Shown piece by piece: positions 24,919-35,264 of a stretch of 64,000 bases of DNA. The DNA comes from Chamaecrista fasciculata. Its lineage: Eukaryota; Streptophyta; Magnoliopsida; Fabales; Fabaceae. The translations under genes and the position numbers were made by a program. The stretch lies in NCBI GenBank assembly GCA_003254925.1, contig QANZ01037575.1, positions 62,001 to 126,000 on the forward strand, read 5' to 3'. Numbering within the stretch: the first letter of the stretch is position 1; every line of letters starts with the position of its first letter. The notes below the pieces were generated by a model. It was not told the origin of the DNA, searched no databases, and was given only the letters and a program-made list of their open reading frames with translations.

Positions 24919-25813
24919 CTTAATCTCTGCTTCAGTAGGGGGTTTAGATAGACTAATTTTATCAGAATCAGAAAGAGTAGGGGGCCTAATTGGAGGGGGT
25001 GGAGTAGAGATAGGGGGATCATTATAAGAGTAAATATTTTGAAAGTGGCTGAGAATAGAGTCTTCAATATCTTTTTGATCCCAGGTAATGGTGCCATCCT
25101 CTTTTGTTAATGAGAGAAAAACATTTTTCTTTTTCCGTAGAAGAGCTTTTTGATGAAAAAATTTAGTATTTCTATCTCACCTCATGAAGCAAACTTGCAC
25201 AATGCCAATCCAGAATACCACAATTCCCATTGAACCAGTCAACAAGATTTTTGCAATCAGATTCAATACACACCTCCTGCATATTTAAATCACTAACCAC
25301 TTACAAACCTTTCCTCAATGCCAAAACTTCAGCCATACAAACAGTAGAAGCTTTAACAGGGGCATTAACACATTCAACAATATCACCCTTATAATCCCTA
25401 ATAATCACCCCAACACCACCAGAAGTATAATTCAAATTTAGAGCCCCATCAACATCAACATTAACATGATGATATCTATTCTCACGATAATTAATTAATT
25501 ATGTATTCCAAATTATTCATGCTAATTAACTAATTAAAGACATTTTTTGTGAGCAATTAAAGACATATTTTAATTAAGCATGTCCATCAGTTAATTAAGA
25601 TCAATAAATCTGATTTTGATCACATATTATAATAACTGATTGACTAAATTTTGATCAATAAATCTTGAATTAATTATTTGATTGATTCATTATTAATCAT
25701 TCTTGGTCAAATTTAGTTTATTAATTATTATTTTTTATAATAACAAAAAAATAATATTGGTCTTTATTATTTATTCTCACATGTCTCTATCTTTTTGATA
25801 AATCTGATTTTAG

Positions 25814-26403
25814 TAGGAATGGCAACGGGACACCCGATAATTTTGTTACTATCTGTATCTGTATTCGTTCATCCTATTTATTATCTTTATATCTACTCTA
25901 TTTGTATCCGTACCCTATCCGATATCCGGTATCCGACGGGTACTCAAAATACCTGAAATGTCCTGGAAAGAATATAAATATAGGATAAGATATCCTATTT
26001 TATAAATTAGATATATCGGGCACTCGGTATCTAGTATCCCCAACTAAAATAAATAAATCAAATTATAATTGATTTGTATTTTTAAAATAAAAAATTAAAT
26101 ATAAAATAACTAAAAAATGATCATATAAAAATATATATAAATATAATTAATTAAATTTAAATAATTATATATAAAATATTAAATTGAATATAAAATATAA
26201 AAATTAAATAAGTGATAGGGTATCGAATATCGGGTACCCTAACTATCTGTTCATTTCGGACGAATATAGGGTATCCGAGGTCAATATCTGTATTTGCCCA
26301 ATATCCGAAAAATATTTAATTTTCACTACTTGTATCCTATCCGATATCTGGTATCTGACGAATATTGAATAGTTTTTTCAGGCCAATATGGATGGGTACC
26401 CTA
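25814..26403. mobile_element. hAT-like element with cgggtaccc-type ends
   Basis: The left end taggaatggcaacggg resembles the left end of the element at 37039 (tagggatggcaat). Both ends carry clustered 'gatatccggtatcc' and 'gggtacccta' motifs around an AT-rich core that can fold back. No clean 8-bp duplication is seen here, and the right end looks eroded. The rest of 25478-26811 shows nothing else that I recognise. Confidence 0.55.
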
Positions 26404-26811
26404 ATCTTTTGAAATAATTATCATTTCTAAATTTTAGGCAGACTTTCATGAGTTATTTTAATGATATTTTGATATTATAATTAAGATTTTATCTCAATTT
26501 TTTTTCAATTTTTAGTTTTTCCTTCTAGACTCTGAGTTTAAATGGAAATGTGATATTATTTGATTAAAATTCTTTATTTTTGTAAATATCATATTTATAA
26601 ATTTGGGATTTGGTGCTTATTTTATCTTTAATCTAACTTGCATTTTAGATTTTAGAAGATTGCCAAGATCTCGTAGAATCAATTCCAAGATTGTAAAATC
26701 AAGGGATATTTTTGTTGGTGCGTGACACTTGCCATGTCCCAAGTTCAGCTACTCAGTTTTTAATTGTAAATAAGGATTATGTAATCTTTCCAAAAGATGG
26801 GATGGGTAGCT

Positions 26812-28303
26812 TGATCAACCCAAATATTGACATGTTATTTGGTCTTCTTTTTACGTGTTTATAATGCTAATATATTGCAATTAGACCAATTAATATGCTA
26901 AGGGCTGCACTAAGGTATGGCATAATAAAATGGATAAAAATAAATTATTTAGTGTTAATTTATTATATTTTATAAATAAGTGCTATTTAATGGGTTTTTA
27001 GTGTTTCAGATATCCAAACAGGGTTTAACGAGAGGGAATCACCCAGAATCAACGAGAAGTAAGAAGTCATCCCCTGATGTTCGAGGATCAAGATGATTGA
27101 CTTAAATAAATCTATGGACATGGGAATGTAGTACGGTTCGATACGAGAAGAACACACTTTGAATGAGCCAAATCGGAGTTCCGGAGAGCCCAAACGATGC
27201 ATTTTCGTAAAACTGCGCAGTGAACGTGTTTTGAGCCACCACTTTGGGCCGCCGGCGCACATGACGGAGCAGGCCCAAATTGCGTGTTTCACTCAAATAC
27301 GTCAAGAAAAGATGCGTCGTGACTCAAGACTCGAAGAATTCCAACGGCGCACGAAAACTTGAGCTCCAAGATATGTTTTGGAGGGCCAGGATTCAAGATA
27401 TCAAGATACCATTCAACGGCCCATATTCCTTAACTTGGGGACCAAGCATACTGCTCAAGACTATAAATAGAGCTCTCATTCCACTTCTCAAATCACCAAT
27501 TCATAATAGCCTAACGCCCCAGCACCTCAACTGGCGGCAAAATAGAGTAGAGTAGAGTAGTCATCATTAGGTCTCTGTGTGAGAGCCTAAACGTTCTTCA
27601 TCATAGAGGAGAATCCGAATGAAGCCTGAGCTCAAAGGTCGTCGATGTCCAAGGAGTTTTTATTATTATTATTATTATTATTGTGTTTAGTTTTAGATAA
27701 TAGTCATTAGATCGTTTTAATTCTTCCATAAACAATATTAGTGTGTTTGTTTCACCATTAATAAAGTTTACTCTTGCACATTCAGTTGAATTTTGGTCGT
27801 ATGACAGAGTGATGTATCTATTGTTTCTATTATCGCCATTGCTTAAGGATTGTTATGTTTAATTATAAATCGTTTACTTGGTTTGAGTCGTTTATGATTA
27901 TCATGATTGATCCATATTTTGTGTACACGAGATATAATATTGAATGTGGTTTTGCTTGATATAATTATAATAATAACTTCTTGATTATCGTTATTGGGCT
28001 ATGATGGTATACTTCGTGATTATTCTCTAGGACTTCATATTCTCATCTTTCCATATTCATTCTGTTATCTTTTCTTTAGTTTCTTTATGTTCTTTATTAT
28101 TTTTTTGTTTTCATCATAATAATATAACTAACCCACAAAACATTAGACCTGAATTCACAATTATTTACATAATTAATTGTTATTCTCATCCAAGAGGTTC
28201 CTTAGAGATCGACCTTGGGTTGTGCACTATAATATATATAAATATAATATTCGGGCATAGCTTGAGTATTAATTTGGCGGCACTAACGACGAGTGCCCGA
28301 TCA
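26812..28303 (+). repeat. 5' LTR (1,492 bp)
   Basis: It starts TGATC and ends GATCA. A promoter-like stretch holds the TATA box ctataaatag at about 27461-27470, followed by a leader with tandem tagag and a (TTA)n run at 27660-27680. Only the last 620 bases or so (27681-28303) are shared with the solo LTR at 48339-48986. Short open frames (e.g. 27159-27362) recur in both LTRs but differ by scattered substitutions and are not convincing genes. Confidence 0.92.
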
Positions 28304-28307
28304 AATT

Positions 28308-28325
28308 TGGCGCCGTTGCCAGGGA
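28308..28325 (+). other. Primer binding site, tRNA-Asp type
   Basis: The 18-mer TGGCGCCGTTGCCAGGGA starts 5 nt after the LTR end. It complements the 3' end of plant tRNA-Asp(GUC), which ends ...CCCCGGCAACGGCGCCA, with one mismatch. This site primes minus-strand DNA synthesis. tRNA-Asp primers are known from Athila-group gypsy elements. Confidence 0.85.
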
Positions 28326-28910
28326 ACTCTTTTGAGAGTGTAACAGTTTATTGTGTAAGTTCTTTGAATTTGGGCTCTGCTTTCATATAATTGCATATTA
28401 AAAACTGCATTAGATCTAGGATCATATGCATTTGCATCTTGTTTTTATTAATTTTTTTTAATTTTCGTTTTTATTAAATATATATGAAAAAAATAATAAA
28501 TAATAATTTTCGAAAATTTTAATATCTTTTAAATTTTAAATTTTGATTCTTGTAAAATTCACTTTCAATTTGAAATTTGAATTGATTGAGTATCTTTTCA
28601 ATTTGAATTTTGATTGGATCTTTTGGATTAAGATTTTTAAATTTAAAATATTTTCTGATTTTTGAAAATAAAATAAAATAAAAATCTTTTAAAAATTTTA
28701 AATCTTGACTCTTTCAAGATTCTTTTAATTTGATTCTTAATTTGATTTTTCTATTTGATTTCAAGATAGGATAATCAATCTTTTTAATTTGATTCTTGAT
28801 TGAATCTTTAGGATTAAAATATTTTCAAAAATAAATTTTAAAATATTTCAAAAAATAATAATAATAATAATAGAAATAAATAAATAAATATTTTCGAAAT
28901 TTAAANTAAT

Positions 28911-29396
28911 AATAATAATAATAATAATTCTCCTTATTCTTATAATTATAATTCATATAATTCTTCTGATTCTTATAATTATAATTATAGTTATAATCAT
29001 AATAATAATTTTTCTCCTCATTCTTATAATTATAATAATTCTTTCGATTCTTCTAATTACAATTATAATTATGATCCTTCTTATTATACTAATTCTTCTA
29101 ATTTTTATTCTCCTAGTTATTGTTCTCCCATGACCAATGGTTACCCAAACCAATATGAAGGGTATGGATTAATCCAAGAGTCTAATCAACCAACAGGAGA
29201 CTCCTTTCTTCAACAGGTGACTGAGATACTTGATCAGCAGAAATCTGAGTTCCGCGAAGCGAAGGAGTTTTTCAGACAAACAGCAAAGGAGATCAAGTCT
29301 CTTGTAAGTAACCAATGTCAAAAAAGTGATAGCCATCAACGAAATGATCAACAAGTCAAGGAGAGAGACATCACGCGACCTCATGCTACCTCCTAA
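28911..29396 (+). pseudogene. Gag-like low-complexity frame
   Basis: Following the N at 28906 the frame reads Asn/Tyr/Ser-rich sequence (repeats of SYNYN type) into TNGYPNQYEGYGLIQESNQP. An amphipathic stretch, LQQVTEILDQQKSEFREAKE, likely forms a coiled coil. It stops at 29396 and the next long frame (29326-30504) takes over in another phase. This layout is like the C-terminal gag region of some plant gypsy elements, but no CCHC knuckle is seen. The start is unknown. Confidence 0.5.
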
Positions 29397-30504
29397 GCAA
29401 GCTGTGAAATCAACTCACTCTCAACTTGAGAGATTAGAGGAGCAACATCTTCAAGATTTCATTTTAGAACCTGCACAAGTTCTGAGCAAGCAACAAAATG
29501 CAGTTCATGAGCCATCAATTGAGGAGGGCAGCGAAGATGAGGATGAAATTATTGTGATTGATGATGAGCCATCACGTGAGAAAGATAGCAACGATAAGGG
29601 TAACACTAAGCCTATTGATGATAATTTCTCTGTTACCTGTTCTTCTTTTTCTTGTGATAACGCAGGTCCGCAATGTAATGAGGAAGATCATGCGATGCAA
29701 GACGAGACTAAAACGTACACATCTAATATTCTTGAATGCAATGACTCTTTTACCCCCTTATATGACCTCGTGGCTCACTTTAAGTGTAACGATGATGAGG
29801 CCTATCAAGGAATCATTCGATGGGGTGTTCATAGTGAGGTGATTGACGCATATAACAAATTACTAGAAGATGAGCAATCTCTTGAGGAAGACTTAGATGA
29901 TGAGAAAGAAGAATTAGCCAAGGAAAGTTTCAAAGATGAAGGTAACACGACTTTGATTGATCATACTAATTTTGTTACCCCTATTTTCTTTTCTTGTGAT
30001 GAAACAGGTAAGCAATGTAGTGAGGAAGATGGAACTAAATTGGAAGACTTCAATCTTCATGACTATGACGAATCTCTCCTCTCTACCCGATTACCTGACA
30101 TAGATAGCCCTTGCAAATGCAATGGCGGGCCCTGTCAATATTGTCAAGACATCAATGATTGGCCCATCATGGATCAAAACGCCTTGGACGCAGCTGAAGT
30201 TTCCAAGGACAAGGTGCTAGAAGAAAAAGAAAAATTAGAAGAAGAATCAATTAACCCACCTCCGATGAGAGTTGAAAAACAACTTATAGAGAAGCCTCCT
30301 CTCGCTCACATTGATTTTGTTATTCCTGACCCTATTTTCACATCACCTTCTATTTATGTTTATATTTCTTTATTTGGTATAGGCGTGAAGGAAACTATTA
30401 AGAGGAGCACACTGACCAGAGGGAGGGGAACTTCACACGTTCCCTCGAGCGCCGACGCCTCCTGCCTCTCTGGATTTTTCAAAGAGAATTTGAAGCCAGA
30501 TTAA
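29326..30504 (+). CDS. Acidic protein of unknown function inside LTR element
   Basis: A 392-codon frame, rich in Asp/Glu (EEGSEDEDEIIVIDDEPS, EEDLDDEKEELAKE). An internal duplication shows as two related blocks: TKPIDDNFSVTCSSFSCDN and TTLIDHTNFVTPIFFSCDE, each followed by QCxEED. A Cys cluster, CKCNGGPCQYCQD, lies at about residue 262. I do not recognise a family. A motif RWGVHSEVIDAYNKLLEDE may be a short conserved element. It could be a remnant of gag/pol-linked coding or a captured sequence. The first ATG is in frame but not confirmed as the start. Confidence 0.55.
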   Translation: MIAINEMINKSRRETSRDLMLPPKQAVKSTHSQLERLEEQHLQDFILEPAQVLSKQQNAVHEPSIEEGSEDEDEIIVIDDEPSREKDSNDKGNTKPIDDNFSVTCSSFSCDNAGPQCNEEDHAMQDETKTYTSNILECNDSFTPLYDLVAHFKCNDDEAYQGIIRWGVHSEVIDAYNKLLEDEQSLEEDLDDEKEELAKESFKDEGNTTLIDHTNFVTPIFFSCDETGKQCSEEDGTKLEDFNLHDYDESLLSTRLPDIDSPCKCNGGPCQYCQDINDWPIMDQNALDAAEVSKDKVLEEKEKLEEESINPPPMRVEKQLIEKPPLAHIDFVIPDPIFTSPSIYVYISLFGIGVKETIKRSTLTRGRGTSHVPSSADASCLSGFFKENLKPD

Positions 30505-30559
30505 GCTTCAAGTTGTTTCTTCTTCCCACTTATCTCTTATTCATTAATTTCAATTTTAT

Positions 30560-32485
30560 TTGCGAGATAAGTGTGGGGGAGGAAACAACTCCAGTAGGTT
30601 AATTTTTATTGCTTTCAGTATTTTATTTGTTTGTCGGCTACCCAAAGTGATTTTGTCAGTTTGGATCAGCCCAAGTTATCTTATTGTTTTCAGTTTTTAA
30701 ACTTTCGTTTTTTGTATGATTTCGTTTTTGTTTTTGTTTTCAAGTCACACTCCCTGATCATTATGATATGAACTCTCAAAAATTATATTCTCCTCCGGTC
30801 TAGAAAAGGGAATTTCTGTCATTTTCTTAATAGCCCTTTTGCAAAATAATTTGTTTTTGCTTTGTTTATTATTTCTCCCTTTTATTTTATTTATTGTTCT
30901 TGGACAATGCGAGCTTTAAAGTGTGGGGGAGTGATAAACTTTGCAAGTTATCTTTATGGGCTATTTAATAATTTAATTTCTCATTAACAATTTAATACTT
31001 TTCCCAATTTTAAATTTCCTCTTTTCTTTCTCTTATTTTTTTATTTTATTTTATTGCCCTTAAACATTGAGGACAATGTATTCTTCTAAGTGTGGGGGAG
31101 AGAAGAGTGAAATTCACACTCTGGCCTTAGTTCTTTACTCCTATTTGATTATAACATTGAAGACAATGTTAAGTTTTAAGTGTGGGGGAGAGGAGTAAGT
31201 TAGAGTAACTTAGATTTTGGTTTACCCAAAAATTTTAAATTTTATGTGCTATTTTTAAAATCTTATAAATTTTAAAATTTAAAATTATTATTTTTGCCTA
31301 ATTATCTTGGTGCTTGATTTGAATATTCTACACTTTTATTTTTCACTCTTTGAGTAGAAGTCGAATTAGTTGAATTTTTACGATGTTTTAAAAGTTTTGA
31401 GTGAACAATTTCATATTCATGATAAGAGTTTAGTCTTAGTTGTTCTCTATAGCCTTAGAATAATCTGAGTAATTTTCTAGGTTTAGTAGTATTGTTTAAT
31501 TTTTATAGACCAATTTGAGAGAAACCCAACCTAGTTGGAAGTTTAAGCCTAAAATATTTCCTATCTTTTGAGTGACATTTTAGTCTCTTAGTTTTGTTTT
31601 CTCTAGAACTTGTCTTAATTCTTGGTCAAAGCTTTATGTGATTAAATATCCTTAATATGATAGAGGCACTTGTTTCTTCACCCTTTTATCCCAAACACAA
31701 GCCATAAACACATTATCCCTTGTTAGCCCATTTGAGCCTTTTAATTAGGTGTTTTCAATATGACTCAAGATTTCTATTAGTAGAAGCTGTTGCCATAATC
31801 CTTGTTTTCGTTTTCATCCCTCTTAAGATTGGGTTTGCTAGTTATATTCAGAAAAAAATAGATCTTAAAAAAAAAGTATCTTGCAAAAATAAAAAGAAAA
31901 GAAATCAAAAGAAAAGCAAGAGAAAAAGTTTGGCCAAACAAAAGAAGAGAGTATATTGTGCTTATTGACTCTCCATACTTATGTGCTTCAAGACGACTGG
32001 AAATTCCCTTTAAAAAAGAGGATGAAAAGTTTCATGAGGACGTTGGTTATCAAGTATACTAATTTGAAATTTTGTAAGTCTAACACCAAAATTCCTTTAT
32101 TTTTCATACACTATCTCTATATAGCCTTTTTCTTATTCATTACAACCCTATTAAAGACCTCTTGATTTAGGATTATTTGACACTTGTGGTGGAGACCTTG
32201 AGAATTTTTACAAGCCTATGGTAGGAAACTTAGTCTAAGGAATGACTTGAGAGAAAAATACCCAATTAGTGAGGAGAGCGACACACTTTTGAAATTGGTC
32301 TTATAGAAATTAGATAACACTACTTTACAGAGTTACTTGCTTGGTGAATTCTCTAGCTCTAGGTTATGACTATGTGCTGGTCTTGAATCATGAACTTGGG
32401 AAAGTTCCTTGATTCTTTGGCATGTTATCTTTTCTTCTACTTCGTACCTTTTCCCAAGAGTGCAAAGTCTTAAGTGTGGGGGATT
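30560..32485 (+). other. Untranslated region with repeated polypurine-like tracts
   Basis: The motif aagtgtggggga occurs near 30568, 30918, 31088, 31177 and, as the real polypurine tract, at 32472-32483 just before the 3' LTR. Several are preceded by aacattgaggacaatgt-type inverted repeats (near 31065 and 31155). The last tract is where plus-strand synthesis should start. The rest is AT-rich with no coding region. Confidence 0.8.
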
Positions 32486-33969
32486 TGATCAGCTCAAATA
32501 TTGACATGTTATTTGGTCTTCTTTTTACGTGTTTATAATGCTAATATATTGCAATTAGACCAATTAATATGTTAAGGGCTGCACTAAGGTATGACATAAT
32601 AAAATGGATAAAAATAGGTTATTTAGTGTTTATTTATTGTATTTTATAAATAAGTGCTATTTAATGGGTTTTTAATGTTTCAGATATCCAAACAGAGTTT
32701 AACCAGAGGGAATCACCCAAAATCAACGAGAAGTAAGAAGTCATCCCCTGATGTTCCAGGATCAAGATGATTGACTTAAATAAATCTATGGACATGAGAA
32801 TGTAGTACGGTTCGATTCGAGAAGAACGCACTTTGAATGAGCCAAATCGGAGTTCCGGAGAGCCCGAACGATGCATTTTCGTAAAACTGCGCAGTGAACG
32901 TGTTTTGGGCCACCACTTTGGGCCGCCGGCGCACATGAAGGCGCAGAACCAAATTGCGTGTTTCACTCAAATACGTCAAGAAAAGATGCGTCGTGACTTG
33001 AGACTCGAAGAATTCCAACGACGCACGAAAACTTGAGCTCCAAGATATGTTTTGGAGGACCAGGATTCAAGATATCAAGATACCATTCAACAGCTCATAT
33101 TCCTTAACTTGGGGACCAAACGTACTGCTCAAGACTATAAATAGAGCTCACATTCCACTTCTCAAATCACCAATTCATAATAGCCTAACGCCCCAGCACC
33201 TCAATTGGCGGCAAAATAGAGTAGAGTAGAGTAGTCATCATTAGGTCTCTATGATGAGAGCCTAAACGTTCTTCATCCTAGAGGAGAATCCGAATGAAGC
33301 CTGAGCTCAACGGTCGTCGATGTCCAGGGAGTTTTTATTATTATTGTTGTGTTTTGTTTTAGATAATAGTCATTAGATCGTTTTAATTCTTCCATAAACA
33401 ATATTAGTGTGTTTGTTTCACCATTAATAAAGTTTACTCTTGCACATTCAGTTGAATTGTGGTCATATGACAGAGTGATCCATCTATTGTTTCTATTATC
33501 GCCATTGCTTAAGGATTGTTATGTTTAATTATAAATCGTTTACTTGGTTTGAGTCGTTTATGATTATCATGATTGATCCATATTTCATGTACACGAGATA
33601 TAATATTGGATGTGGTTTTGCTTGATATAATTATAATAATAACTTCTTGATTATCGTTATTGGGCTATGATGGTAGACTTCGTGATTATTCTCTAGGATT
33701 TCATATTCTCATCTTTCCATATTCATTCTGTTATCTTTTCTTTAGTTTCTTTATATTCTTTATTATTTTCTTGTTTTCATCATAATAATATAACTAACCC
33801 ACAAAACATTAGACCTGAATTCACAATTATTTACATAATTAATTGTTATTCTCATCCAAGAGGTTCCTTAGAGATCGACCTTGGGTTGTGCACTATATTA
33901 TATATAAATATAATATTCGGGTATAGCTTGAGTATTAATTTGGCGGCACTAACGACAAGTGCCCGGTCA
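32486..33969 (+). repeat. 3' LTR (1,484 bp)
   Basis: It is colinear with the 5' LTR over its full length. By eye a few percent of sites differ, more in the first half. There is a shorter TTA run near 33335-33345 and a TATA box at about 33136-33145. It ends GGTCA and is followed by the target copy tagct. The divergence implies an insertion that is not very recent; I did not compute it. Confidence 0.92.
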
Positions 33970-34326
33970 TAGCTCGAAATAAGGAAGATTTAGAAAGAAA
34001 TTAGGTTTAGGAAAATTATAAATCTCGCCACTAAAACTTGTACGTCATCTCTACTTCCCCACTCTCTAACTTTATTTTATATTTATGCTTCTGTGGTCCT
34101 TCTTGGCTTATGGTGAGTTTGGATTGAATTAATGAATGAGATCTTGTTCATACATTTTCTTGTTTCATCAATTTAAAATATTTTTCTTTCTCATATTCTT
34201 CTCCTTTTAATTGTTTTCAAGTTAATTTTATAACTCATGACCAGGTTATTCGATTTGATTTGTTAACATAATGTTAAGTGTTCTTGTTGATTTGTAACTA
34301 ATAAGCTCATCAATAAATAGTAACTA

Positions 34327-34863
34327 GGGTAAATCACACTTTGGTACCCTGTGGTTTGATCATATTTCACTTTGATATCTTGTGGTTTAAAAAGTGACAC
34401 TTTGGTACCTTGTGGTATTCTCCGTTAACACTTTGGTACCCTTTTGGAGTTATTTTGTAAATTTAACCATAATAAATTTTGCAAAAATTACATATTGACC
34501 CCTAATATGTTCAAAAAATTACAAATAGGTCCCTCGATACATATTATCAGAGACTAAAATGAAAACTATAAAAATTTTTGGGGTCAAAACATAATTTTTG
34601 AAAAATATAGGAAAGAAGATAGAATTACAAAATAGTCCCAATGTTTTTTTATAGTATTCATTTTATTCCCTAGATAATATGTATTCAGGGACCTGTTTGT
34701 AACTTTCTAAAAATATTGGGGGTCAATATGTATTTTTTGCAAAAATTTTTATGGTTAAAATTACAAAATAGCTCCAAAAAGGTACCAAAGTGTTAACGGA
34801 GAATACCAGAGGGTACCCAAGTGTCACTTTTTAAACCACAAGGTACCAAACTGTAATTTACCC
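34327..34863. mobile_element. KpnI-rich foldback element with perfect 9-bp TSD
   Basis: Ends gggtaaat...atttaccc. The flanks are identical 9-mers, tagtaacta at 34318-34326 and 34864-34872. The two arms (about 200-250 bp each) are inverted copies, with serial 'ctttggtacc' modules that contain the palindrome ggtacc. The whole element could fold into one hairpin. It has no coding capacity. The 9-bp duplication puts it with Mutator-like foldback MITEs. Confidence 0.93.
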
Positions 34864-34872
34864 TAGTAACTA

Positions 34873-35260
34873 AGATGGTCGTACTATGTTAGGGAGAAGA
34901 AAATCTAAACAAGTAATTTCGTAAATTAATTTGTCAAGGTTAATATCTTTCGGGTCATAGTTTTAGTAATTAGATTGAATTGCCAATCGCGTTTCGGATT
35001 CGTCTAGTTAATAAGTGGTTAAATTAGATACATTATCTTTTAATCAACTTTAAAAAAATAGTTATTTCACCATGTGAATTCGTTAATCTATTTTAATTTG
35101 ATGAAACAATTTTAATTTTGGTATCAATAATCAAGTGTGAAAATCCATAAAAAACAATCTCAGCCAAAGCCTCAATCAATTGGTAAAACCCTTTAATTTT
35201 AAGTTCATTGAATTTCTTTATTTATTCACAATACATTCTATTTTGAGAACTGTTACTTTT
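34873..35260. other. Intergenic, no features seen
   Basis: AT-rich sequence between the foldback element and the start of the minisatellite. No gene, repeat or RNA gene recognised. Confidence 0.5.
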
Positions 35261-35264
35261 GTCT

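Larger units (their letters stand above)
21996..25178 (-). mobile_element. 5'-truncated L1-type LINE nested in the older LINE
   Basis: It begins at the A-tract (T run at 21996-22002) and extends to about 25178, where the coding sequence is cut at the motif DRNTKFFHQ upstream of the reverse transcriptase. The endonuclease and ORF1 are absent, as expected from incomplete reverse transcription. It is clearly related to the LINE at 13911-20246, with near-identical motifs such as RQGDPISPY and FFADDILLFAKAT, but has many more frameshifts. No target duplication is visible beside it. Confidence 0.85.
21714..25464 (-). mobile_element. Old LINE relic (RNase H end) split by a second LINE
   Basis: The 13-mer catgatgatatct flanks the block at 21701-21713 and 25465-25477, and a T run (A-tail on the minus strand) follows the left copy at once. 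The outer parts belong to one degraded 5'-truncated LINE. At 25180-25464 the minus strand encodes an RNase H stretch reading VCIESDCKNLVDWFNGN. At 21905-21995 it continues as ANWLTKAVFRGLCCSAW. Between them lies a different LINE (21996-25178). About 20 residues of the outer domain are missing at the junction, so the inner insertion probably came with a small deletion. Confidence 0.8.
26812..33969 (+). mobile_element. Non-autonomous LTR retrotransposon (LARD-like)
   Basis: Two direct LTRs (26812-28303 and 32486-33969) flank a 4.2-kb interior. The 5-bp target duplication tagct is perfect (26807-26811 and 33970-33974). The interior has a tRNA-Asp-type primer binding site, a gag-like low-complexity frame, a long acidic frame of unknown function and repeated polypurine-like tracts. 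I find no protease, reverse transcriptase, RNase H or integrase motif. The primer type and layout suggest derivation from the Ty3/gypsy Athila/Tat side, with mobility depending on another element. Confidence 0.9.

Noticed and set aside
27159..27362. 67-codon frame conserved in both LTRs as a gene
   Set aside because: Identity between LTRs is due to their duplication at insertion; the changes do not look selected and the sequence matches no family I know.
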